A stretch of DNA of 64,000 nucleotides from Maribellus comscasis (lineage in GTDB: Bacteria; Bacteroidota; Bacteroidia; Bacteroidales; Prolixibacteraceae): positions 1,736,001 to 1,800,000 of the forward strand of contig NZ_CP046401.1 of NCBI RefSeq assembly GCF_009762775.1. Direction: 5' to 3'. This document shows, piece by piece, positions 9,293 through 16,858 of the stretch; within the stretch, counting starts at the first letter, position 1, and each line of letters opens with the position of its first letter. A model generated the notes under the pieces. That model did not search any database. It saw nothing but the letters and a program-made list of their open reading frames with translations, and was not told the origin of the DNA. The position numbers and the translations under genes are program-made.

Positions 9293-10720
9293 ATGCAAAA
9301 TAGTTTGAAGAATAAATTATTCACTCTGGTGGGAGTAAGCTTGATTTTATGTCTTGGTGTAAGGGCACAAGACAAACCGAATTTTGTTTTTATTATCGCT
9401 GATGATATCGGATGGAATGACATCGGATGCTATGGTAATTCAGTAGTAAAAACGCCGAACATTGACAAACTCGCCAGTGAAGGCTTACAGTTTACAAATG
9501 CTTTCCTTACAGCAAGCTCCTGTAGCCCGAGCAGATGCAGTATTATTTCAGGCAAATACCCTCATTCCAATGGCGCAGCAGAATTACATACACCTCTTCC
9601 CGGTACAGAGATCCCTTTTCCTCTTTTACTAAAGGAAAATGGTTATTATACAGCCCAGGCCGGGAAATGGCATTTGGGAACAAACGCACATAGAGCATTT
9701 GATCGATTTACTGATGAAAATGGTTATAACAATGGCAATGGAGGTGAAGATAATTGGGTAAGATTCTTAAAAGAAAGACCAAAAGACCAACCCTTTTTCT
9801 TTTGGTATGCATCATACGATGCGCACCGTGCCTGGGGAGCCGACGACTTTCATATAACACATAATCCGGAAAACGTTCAGGTTCCGGTTTTCTTTTCTGA
9901 TACACCTGAAACAAGACAGGATATCGCATCCTATTACAATGAAATAGCGCGTTTTGACTTCTTTATTGGAGAAGTCAGAAAAGAATTGGAACGCCAGAAG
10001 GTTATTGATAACACAATAATTATCGTGATGTCTGATAACGGAAGGCCTTTTCCCAGATGTAAAACAAGAGTATACGATAGTGGAATGAAAACTCCATTTA
10101 TTGTTTACTGGCCAAATGGAATAAAAGATTTGGGTGTTTTAGCAAAAGGATTGGTAAGTGCCGTTGATATTGCTCCCACAATTTTGGAGCTGGCGCAAGT
10201 AGAAATTCCTTCAGATTATCAGGGAATCAGTTTTGTCTCAACTCTCAAGAATCCTTCTAATGAAACAAGAACGGTTGTATACTCGGAACATAACTGGCAC
10301 GATTATGAAGCCTACGAAAGAATGGTCAGAACAAAAGACCTTTTATTTGTTTTGAATGAACGCCCAAATCTAACAAATTGTGGTCCCGCTGATTCCAAAA
10401 GGTCTCCAACACAATACTCATTAAACAAAGTTCGGGACGAAGGAAAGTTAACTCCAGCGCAAGCCGATATCTTTGTTTCTCCCCGACCCCGGGTAGAACT
10501 TTTTGATGTAAAAAAAGATCCACTCCAACTGATTAATGTAGCTTCCCTGCCTTCTTATAGCAAACATCTAAAAGAAATGAAAAAGTTACTCAAGAACTGG
10601 CAACACAACACAAGGGATTCAGCGCCGGATAATCTAACACCCGACTGGTACGACAGAGAAACAGGAGAAGCACTGGATATTGAAAGACAAAGAGGAATAA
10701 TGCCTGGAGTATATAAATAA
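9293..10720 (+). CDS. Type I sulfatase, sulfamidase/heparan N-sulfatase-like
   Basis: This is a predicted exported family S1 sulfatase that hydrolyses sulfate esters or sulfamates on glycans. The signal peptide ends near VRAQ. The metal-binding motif FIIADDIGWNDIGCYGN and the maturation motif CSPSR (Cys about residue 77, converted to formylglycine) are present, followed by SGKYPHSNGAAELH and AGKWHLGT. The region VMSDNGRPFPRCKTRVYDSG supplies the remaining metal and active-site residues. The N-terminal third (SSCSPSR.S...G..PH.NG) resembles sulfamidase-type proteins more than arylsulfatase A types; this subfamily guess is from motif resemblance only. It is the first enzyme of PUL A, followed after 13 bp by an oxidoreductase. 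Confidence 0.88.
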   Translation: MQNSLKNKLFTLVGVSLILCLGVRAQDKPNFVFIIADDIGWNDIGCYGNSVVKTPNIDKLASEGLQFTNAFLTASSCSPSRCSIISGKYPHSNGAAELHTPLPGTEIPFPLLLKENGYYTAQAGKWHLGTNAHRAFDRFTDENGYNNGNGGEDNWVRFLKERPKDQPFFFWYASYDAHRAWGADDFHITHNPENVQVPVFFSDTPETRQDIASYYNEIARFDFFIGEVRKELERQKVIDNTIIIVMSDNGRPFPRCKTRVYDSGMKTPFIVYWPNGIKDLGVLAKGLVSAVDIAPTILELAQVEIPSDYQGISFVSTLKNPSNETRTVVYSEHNWHDYEAYERMVRTKDLLFVLNERPNLTNCGPADSKRSPTQYSLNKVRDEGKLTPAQADIFVSPRPRVELFDVKKDPLQLINVASLPSYSKHLKEMKKLLKNWQHNTRDSAPDNLTPDWYDRETGEALDIERQRGIMPGVYK

Positions 10721-10733
10721 TAAGACTGAAAAT

Positions 10734-12098
10734 ATGAAACATAAAAATATTCAACCAAATTTGGAACGTCGTAAATTTCTAAAAAATGGCGCAATCTCGA
10801 CTGCTGCATTCACAATTATTCCGAGATTTGTTTTAGGCGGTAATGGCTATACACCACCAAGCGAAAAGTTAAATATTGCCTGTGTTGGTGTAGGAGGAAA
10901 AGGCCGTGTAGATGTTGATGGTGTGAGTAGTGAAAATATTGTTGCGCTTTGTGACGTCGACCAGAAACGAGCAAGCGAAAACAGAGGTGAATTAAAAAGT
11001 GCCTATGCTGCATTTCCTTCCGCCAGAAAATATGTGGATTTCAGGGAAATGCTTGAAAAAGAAACCGACATCGACGCTGTTACAATCTCAACGCCTGACC
11101 ACATGCATGCTATTGTTACAATGGAAGCCATGAAAAAAGGGAAGCATGTTTACACGCAAAAACCCTTAACACGAACCATCGGAGAATCAAAAAAAGTTGT
11201 CAGTTTTGCGAGGGAAGCAGGGATAGTTAGCCAAATGGGTAACCAGGGACATGCAAACGAAGGCCCCCGTATCTTAAATGAGCTGATCTGGCAGGGAGCG
11301 ATAGGAAATGTTAAAGAAGTACACTGCTGGACAAATCGACCGGTTTGGGCACAAGGGATAGCCGAAAGACCCAAAGATATGCCACCTATTCCCCCGACAC
11401 TCAACTGGGATCTGTGGGTTGGACCTTCTAAATACAGAACCTATCATCCCGATTATATGCCATTCAGTTGGAGGGCTTGGTGGGATTTTGGTGTCGGGGC
11501 CTTAGGCGATATGGGTTGTCACTTGATGGATTATCCATTTTGGGCATTAAAACTAACTTCTCCGATTAGCATTGAAGGCTATTCTTCTCCTGTTTATGAA
11601 GAAACCGCCCCTCAGGCATCCCTAATAACTTATAAATTTATATCCGGTCTTGATGGCTCAAATGTAGACGTGGTATGGTATGATGGTGGATTAAAACCAA
11701 ACATGCCTAAAGGAATTGAAAATCACATCGATTTGTGGGAAAGTATAGGAGGGGTGATATTTGTTGGAGATGAAGGAGTGCTGGTTTACGGTCATCATCA
11801 ACCAAAACCTGTTTTACTGATTAATGGAAAGGAAAAGGATTTTGGAACACCTAAAGAAATAATTCCACGCTCACCTGGACATTATATCGAATGGATAAAT
11901 GAAATTAAAGGCAATAAAAACAGAGCATTGTCAAACTTTGATTATGCAGGACCACTTAATGAAGCAGTTTTGTTGGGTAACGTTGCTATAAGGACTGGGG
12001 AAAAGTTAATTTGGGATTCAGACAATATGAAAGTTACCAATATTCCTGAAGCAAATAAGTACTTATGGGAAGATTACCGGACGGGATGGGAATTATAA
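10734..12098 (+). CDS. Tat-exported Gfo/Idh/MocA-family oxidoreductase
   Basis: This NAD(P)-dependent sugar oxidoreductase probably oxidises or reduces a ring hydroxyl of a saccharide. The N-terminus ERRKFLKNGAISTAAFTII is a Tat-type signal, consistent with folding around a cofactor before export. The Rossmann motif NIACVGVGGKGR lies near residue 43. The family EKP motif appears as TQKPLTR. A C-terminal Gfo/Idh domain carries WWDFGVGALGDMGCHLMDYP, a composition typical of Bacteroidota secreted members. It lies 13 bp after the sulfatase and 13 bp before the DUF1080 gene, so the three are one operon. Together with DUF1080 it suggests a 3-keto-glycoside route. The exact substrate is unknown. Confidence 0.87.
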   Translation: MKHKNIQPNLERRKFLKNGAISTAAFTIIPRFVLGGNGYTPPSEKLNIACVGVGGKGRVDVDGVSSENIVALCDVDQKRASENRGELKSAYAAFPSARKYVDFREMLEKETDIDAVTISTPDHMHAIVTMEAMKKGKHVYTQKPLTRTIGESKKVVSFAREAGIVSQMGNQGHANEGPRILNELIWQGAIGNVKEVHCWTNRPVWAQGIAERPKDMPPIPPTLNWDLWVGPSKYRTYHPDYMPFSWRAWWDFGVGALGDMGCHLMDYPFWALKLTSPISIEGYSSPVYEETAPQASLITYKFISGLDGSNVDVVWYDGGLKPNMPKGIENHIDLWESIGGVIFVGDEGVLVYGHHQPKPVLLINGKEKDFGTPKEIIPRSPGHYIEWINEIKGNKNRALSNFDYAGPLNEAVLLGNVAIRTGEKLIWDSDNMKVTNIPEANKYLWEDYRTGWEL

Positions 12099-12111
12099 AA
12101 AAACATATCTC

Positions 12112-12780
12112 ATGGCAATGAAAGCTAAAATAAAATATCAATTCCTCGCTGTTTTAGCAATTCTGTTTTGTGGCGTGCAGTATTCAAATGCACAGAAAAG
12201 TCCAGACATTTTAAATGTAAAATCAGCAGACCTTCAGAAACCCAATGGAAGCTGGGATATGGAGAAAAATACACTCTTTCTAACCCGGGAAAATCCTCAA
12301 AAGAGCAGAAAAAATATTTGGTTAAAAGAAGAATATGGTGATTTTATTCTTGAACTTGATTTCAAATTAGCGTCAGGTACAAACTCCGGAGTATTTTTTC
12401 GTACAAAAAACACTGAAGATCCTGTTCAGACCAGTATAGAAGTACAAATTAGAGATGACTATGGAAAGGCAGATATAGACAAACACTTTTGCGGAAGTAT
12501 TTACGAAATAAAAGAAGTTTCGGAAAACCGGGTAAAAAAAACAGGAAAATGGAATCATCTGAAGATAATTTGCAATGGTCCAATCATTCAAACTTTTTTA
12601 AACAACAAAATGGTTGTTAATATTGATTTAAATGAGTGGCACGAAGCGGGGAAGAATCCTGATGGGACATCAAACAAATTCAAAACCGCATACAAAAACA
12701 TGCCAAGAAAGGGCAAAATTGGATTTCAGGATCATGGTGGAAAAATTTGGTACAAAAACATAAAAATAAAACAGTTATAA
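12112..12780 (+). CDS. DUF1080 protein (3-keto-disaccharide hydrolase family)
   Basis: This secreted protein belongs to the DUF1080/3-keto-disaccharide hydrolase family, a concanavalin-like jelly roll. Characterised relatives cleave the glycosidic bond of 3-keto sugars by elimination and hydration. A signal peptide ends near SNAQ. Core motifs are YGDFILELDFKLASGTNSGVFF, IEVQIRDDY and a C-terminal KGKIGFQDHGGKIWYKNIKIK; the QDHG segment is conserved in the family. Length (222 aa) is normal. Start ATG 12112 is taken; ATG 12118 is almost equivalent. It is the last gene of PUL A; no strong terminator is visible before the repeat and IS1380 region. Confidence 0.85.
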   Translation: MAMKAKIKYQFLAVLAILFCGVQYSNAQKSPDILNVKSADLQKPNGSWDMEKNTLFLTRENPQKSRKNIWLKEEYGDFILELDFKLASGTNSGVFFRTKNTEDPVQTSIEVQIRDDYGKADIDKHFCGSIYEIKEVSENRVKKTGKWNHLKIICNGPIIQTFLNNKMVVNIDLNEWHEAGKNPDGTSNKFKTAYKNMPRKGKIGFQDHGGKIWYKNIKIKQL

Positions 12781-12858
12781 CCATAGATACATATTATTGT
12801 TGTATCAGTATTAATCCAAATAATAAAATATAAATACAAACCGCTTGTTTCGTACAGG

Positions 12859-12954
12859 GAGAACAAAAAATCACGATGAGGAGGCTTAATTTCCGATGTG
12901 AGCGCAAAGATTCGGCTGTGGAGGTTCAACTCCCCTCGCTGGCGCGAAATTGCA
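12859..12954 (+). repeat. Degenerate 41-nt tandem repeat, locus 2 (split by IS1380)
   Basis: Units at 12859-12899 and 12900-12940 are exactly 41 nt each; a third begins at 12941 and is cut at 12954 by the IS. The first shares ACAAAAAATC and the GAGGCTYAWTTTCCGWTGT-like end with units at 2391-2472. The second shares GGCTGT-GAGG-TCAACTC with unit 2391-2431. Identity between copies is about 65-70 percent by hand alignment. The unit order (TCAACTC unit, then AAATTGCA unit) is the same as at locus 1. Confidence 0.65.
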
Positions 12955-14595
12955 CCTAAAATCCGTAAGTTTTAGTTAATAAAAGCTGTAAAACTATTCA
13001 AATGAACACTTTACAGCTTTAGTACTATCACCTAATTTGGTGTTGCTATATAATACCATTATGAAAGTACTAAAAAGTAAAGCATTATCACCCTTTGGTG
13101 GATTAAACTTTGTATTAGAAGAATTTACAAACCTCGGACTTGAAAGTTTACTTCGCCAGTATTTACCAGCATTAGCTAATCAATCTCAATATTCATGGAA
13201 GGATATTTTCTTCACCTATTGGGCACTGTTCTTTTGCGGAGGGGATTGTGCCGAAGATGTTGAAATTAACTTAAGGCCTGTCCTTTCCAATAATCCCTTT
13301 TTATCTGTTCCTAGTGCAGACCGTTTACTGGAAAGACTTAAAAACCTTGCCACCCCTGTTGACAAAGTGCTGAAAAAGAGAAGCAAAGTCGTTAATGAGC
13401 TAAGTTATAATGATAAAATGAATGCCTTAAATATCAAGTTATTAAAGAGACTTAAAGCTTTCAAAGTAAAGAATCTCGTATTAGATTATGACAACACATT
13501 TGTTTACACCCAAAAATCTGATGCCAAGAGAACATATACCAAGCATTTTGGTTATTGCCCGGGAGTTGGGTTAATTGGAAATAAAGTAGTTTATGTAGAA
13601 AATCGTAATGGGAATTGCGCTCCTCATAATTTACAAGAAGATACACTTGAACGGATGTTCCTGCTATTGAAGGATAACCAAATCGAAATAAAATCCTTTC
13701 GTGCAGATGCTGCATCATACCGGTTCGTAACAATCAATACCGTCAATAAGCACGTCGACAAGTTTTATATACGGGCTACCGTTAATGACCGTGTATGTGA
13801 AGCAATAAATAAAATTACCGAATGGAAAAAAATAAAAGTGGACGACAGTATTTATTTGCGGGGTAGCGTTCTGTTTACACCTTTTACAAATACGGCAAGA
13901 AGACTTAAACAAAAGCATTTACTAAAAGAATATCGTTTAGTCGTAACTAAAGAAGCAAGACGTGACGGGCAACTTAACCTATTTACAGGGGAAGCCTACA
14001 ACTATAGCCCCATACTAACCAACGACTTTGATAAGACTGACGATGAGGTGGTTATTTTTTATAACCAAAGGGGGAAAGAAGAGCGTGAATTTGATGTACT
14101 AAAAAACGACTTCGGTTGGAATAAACTCCCTTTCTCGAAAATGGAACAAAATACCGTATTCCTGATAATGGCAGCCATGGGACGGAACCTATACGATTAC
14201 ATTATACATGAATTCTCTACACGCTATAAAAATCTTAAGCCAAACTTCAGAATAAAAAAGTTCATTTTCAGGTTTGTCTGCATTCCTGCAAAATGGGTCA
14301 GGACCGGAAGGGAAATTAAATTACGTCTTTATGGGAGCATCCCAACTTAAAACTTCAGTCTCCTTTATTATAGCGTAATATGGCCATCTTAAAAATGTAA
14401 ATGCTTTTCGGGAAGTATATGAAAAATATTTGTCCCAGATTTAAGAAAATAGCGCTAAAACAAGGGGGACAAGGAAAATTTGTAGTAACATAATATGAAA
14501 ACTACATTTAAACAAATATTTACAACAAATAAATGATACTCGAAGGGTTTTACATCGGAAAATTTGTATCAAATCGTAGACTTACGGATTTTAGG
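12955..14595 (+). mobile_element. IS1380-family insertion sequence, complete
   Basis: Perfect 15-bp terminal inverted repeats CCTAAAATCCGTAAG lie at 12955-12969 and, inverted, at 14581-14595, extendable by one base on each side. The 1641-bp span with one intact transposase frame is normal for IS1380. Flanks are TTGCA on the left and TTGTA on the right, so a 5-bp target duplication exists only if one mismatch is allowed. Outside the ends, GGCGCGA (12941) and TCGCGCC (to 14609) form a further inverted pair at equal spacing, which suggests insertion into a palindrome. The transposase downstream region (14351-14580) is non-coding. Confidence 0.88.
13061..14350 (+). CDS. IS1380-family transposase
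   Basis: This DDE transposase moves the surrounding IS1380-family element. ATG 13061 (MKVLKSKALSPFGGLNF) is the sensible start, giving 429 aa. The upstream in-frame TTG would add eight residues. IS1380 features include LVLDYDNTF (first catalytic Asp), the KHFGYCPGVGLIGNKVVYVENRNGN region split across the core, FRADAAS (second Asp) and a C-terminal NLYDYIIHEF region. The frame is uninterrupted, so the element may be active. It shares no operon with neighbours. Confidence 0.9.
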   Translation: MKVLKSKALSPFGGLNFVLEEFTNLGLESLLRQYLPALANQSQYSWKDIFFTYWALFFCGGDCAEDVEINLRPVLSNNPFLSVPSADRLLERLKNLATPVDKVLKKRSKVVNELSYNDKMNALNIKLLKRLKAFKVKNLVLDYDNTFVYTQKSDAKRTYTKHFGYCPGVGLIGNKVVYVENRNGNCAPHNLQEDTLERMFLLLKDNQIEIKSFRADAASYRFVTINTVNKHVDKFYIRATVNDRVCEAINKITEWKKIKVDDSIYLRGSVLFTPFTNTARRLKQKHLLKEYRLVVTKEARRDGQLNLFTGEAYNYSPILTNDFDKTDDEVVIFYNQRGKEEREFDVLKNDFGWNKLPFSKMEQNTVFLIMAAMGRNLYDYIIHEFSTRYKNLKPNFRIKKFIFRFVCIPAKWVRTGREIKLRLYGSIPT

Positions 14596-14634
14596 TTGTA
14601 TCTCGCGCCTCTTTGAAAACAAAAGAAAGATAAG

Positions 14635-16404
14635 TCAGTAAGTAACCTCATTGCCGGAAAGAAATTCCCGCAACTCCGATAAACTATCTGCACCAATCAG
14701 CCCCACACCGGCTTTTGACAATGCGCTCCAAATCGCTTGTCTTTGTCCGGCTGTTTGGTTTGGCGTTCCCCAAAAACGGAGAATATATCCCTTATCTTTT
14801 GCTTTTCCCGCGATTTCGTTAAGTTGTTGTTTTTCTTTTTCGGGCATTTCCCCGGAACCGTTCCACGAAAAATATTTTGTCCAGTTATCACTGACTACAG
14901 GCATCAGAGAAGGAGAAATTTCCGAATCGATATTTTGTAACCTTCCGTCGTATCCGGCAAAACGTAATTTTTGCGATTGCATATATTCAAACGGCCGGTT
15001 ACCTGAAACGACCACCGTCACTGCTCCTGTTTTCTTTTTCCCTTTTTCAAAAACAGTCAAATATTCCGCATAGTCCTTTAATATTTTGTCAAGTAACTGA
15101 TAGGTTCTGTTTGCATCATCTTTGATATCAACAAGCAGAATTATCTCTTCTGCATTTCCATATACAGAACCATTGTTGTCACCAATTCTTTCTTTCAAAG
15201 GTTCAAGATACAGTTCCCTCAGGGTTCTTCCCGGTTTTATCTGGTCTTTGTCATGGGCCACATACAACGAGTCGCCCACTGAATAAACATCAGCTTCAAT
15301 ACTTTTAAAGCGATTCTCCAATGCATCAAAAAGAGGACGGTCATGTTCATAATCGTTATGCGCATGTGCAGGCAAAATACCTTTTTTCGCGGTTGTTACT
15401 TTAAAACGGTTGATTGTTGAAATTTCTTTTATATTATATCCGCAGGCCAAAATAACCGGATCTCCGTTAGCTTCAAATCCCACCCCCGCAGCGGCTTTAA
15501 AACTGCATCCGTTGTTGCAATCAAATGATTTGGAAGCCAGCAATTTCAGATTGAAATCACCTGCCTGATTTTTACTCATTAGAAAAAGACTGGCTATATT
15601 TTTATCCTTATCATCCTGACCAAGTCCAACCAAAAACAATTTATTGCCAGAGGTAAACAAATTGATATTTTGCCATGGCAGCCATTGTTTATTTGATAAG
15701 TTTTGCGGAAAAATAGTTTCTGTGTTTAGCGAGAAGTCAAGACGAAATTCACCTCCGGGGAAATCATCAGCATCACAGGTGTAAAAGTCGATATTCCGCG
15801 TATCCCAGTCGCCAACGGCTAACAGAATCTTATTTTCATATTCCGTTATTCCCACACAACCTGCCGTAGATCTGTACGCTGCCCCTTCCCTTTTGATTAC
15901 CGACACCGGCTTGTTTAAAACATTTTCCGGCTCAGAGAGATCATAAATACAAACTTTCGATTTATCCTTTAATTCATTGTCTTCAACGCCAACAGCCATA
16001 TAATTTTGATAAACCTGGAAGCCTCCTGCATGTTTAAAGGGTTTATCCATCAACTTATTAATCCGTACAACTTCGTTTGTTTCCCCTTTTTTTACCACAG
16101 CACAATACGAATAGGAACCGGAACTTCCAGTTAAAACAAAATATCGACCGGAAGACGTTTGTAATGACTGAATTCCCTGAATATGCCCTCCCGTATTATT
16201 AATTTCAAAAGCATTGGTGAAACGGACGATTTCCGGAGCCAGACCAAATTCATGCCATTTGTCCTGCAACTGACTCCCTCTGTGCCCCTGCGCCTGGCTG
16301 TCAAATGACATAAAAAGAAACAAAACAGGCAGCAAAAAAAAGTATTCGTGCAAAAATATAATCTTCAAAAACTTAATATTGCCTTTTCTATTATATTCAA
16401 TCAT
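14635..16404 (-). CDS. Secreted two-domain protein: propeller-like N-terminus plus PLC/GDPD-like phosphodiesterase
   Basis: This is a predicted exported phosphodiesterase on the minus strand. A long basic leader plus hydrophobic segment ends near DSQAQ. Residues about 45-340 hold repeating strand patterns (AVGVEDNELKDKSKVCIYDL, LLAVGDWDTRNIDFYTC, LFLVGLGQDDKD) that look like beta-propeller blades; I cannot name the family. From about residue 345 the PLC-like TIM barrel begins with HAHNDYEHDRPL (His about 347), SIEADVYSVGD and VAHDKDQIKPGRTLRELYLEPL. The His, Glu/Asp and His spacing matches glycerophosphodiester phosphodiesterase/PI-PLC-like proteins such as the yeast AIM6 group. It is divergent from susC of PUL B across a 454-bp gap. 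The IS1380 right end lies 39 bp from its stop. The substrate is unknown. Confidence 0.78.
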   Translation of the reverse strand: MIEYNRKGNIKFLKIIFLHEYFFLLPVLFLFMSFDSQAQGHRGSQLQDKWHEFGLAPEIVRFTNAFEINNTGGHIQGIQSLQTSSGRYFVLTGSSGSYSYCAVVKKGETNEVVRINKLMDKPFKHAGGFQVYQNYMAVGVEDNELKDKSKVCIYDLSEPENVLNKPVSVIKREGAAYRSTAGCVGITEYENKILLAVGDWDTRNIDFYTCDADDFPGGEFRLDFSLNTETIFPQNLSNKQWLPWQNINLFTSGNKLFLVGLGQDDKDKNIASLFLMSKNQAGDFNLKLLASKSFDCNNGCSFKAAAGVGFEANGDPVILACGYNIKEISTINRFKVTTAKKGILPAHAHNDYEHDRPLFDALENRFKSIEADVYSVGDSLYVAHDKDQIKPGRTLRELYLEPLKERIGDNNGSVYGNAEEIILLVDIKDDANRTYQLLDKILKDYAEYLTVFEKGKKKTGAVTVVVSGNRPFEYMQSQKLRFAGYDGRLQNIDSEISPSLMPVVSDNWTKYFSWNGSGEMPEKEKQQLNEIAGKAKDKGYILRFWGTPNQTAGQRQAIWSALSKAGVGLIGADSLSELREFLSGNEVTY

Positions 16405-16858
16405 GGCATTTTTTTGTTTCTATTATTTATTGTAGTTGTTAACTCTTCCAAATCAAAAAACGGATAGTTCCAATCAAATAATTTCTGTTCTTTTTTCATC
16501 TCGCCAACCTGTACAAAATCACCAAAAAAACAAGGATTCTTCTGTCAGTTTAATGACTATTCTCTTCAAATCTATTTAAAAAACATAAAATAAATACAAA
16601 ATTGTATTTAAACATTGTCCCAAAAGTCTTAACTTACTACAACCATTAAATTAAGTCGTACCAAATCTATATTCGAAATTGAATACTAAACCATTAATAT
16701 ATACAATCATATTTCCCATAAAATCTTATTATAAAAAAGGAGGTGTCAATGAAACCTATATGAGTGTGATCGCAGGAGTGTATACTTACGTTCCGTTTAT
16801 AAAACTTTTTGAAATAAAAGGTTTAATCCAAAAGTGCTAAATAACAAAAATTAACTTT
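16405..16858. other. 454-bp intergenic region between divergent genes
   Basis: The gap separates the minus-strand phosphodiesterase from susC of PUL B and should hold both promoters. It is AT-rich with no open frame of note. GGAGGTG at 16740-16746 is purine-rich, but the ATG after it runs into a stop within five codons. I see no convincing TAnnTTTG box with a -33 partner on either strand and no tRNA or repeat. Confidence 0.5.

Noticed and set aside
13061..14350. Frameshifted or programmed-frameshift IS1380 transposase
   Set aside because: One uninterrupted frame covers the whole family length.
14651..15073. Plus-strand open frame of 140 codons opposite the phosphodiesterase gene
   Set aside because: It lies wholly within the conserved C-terminal barrel of the minus-strand gene and has no recognisable motif; it is a shadow frame.
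16740..16770. GGAGGTG followed by ATG as a small gene before the PUL B susC
   Set aside because: The frame ends after four codons, so it is not a coding start.
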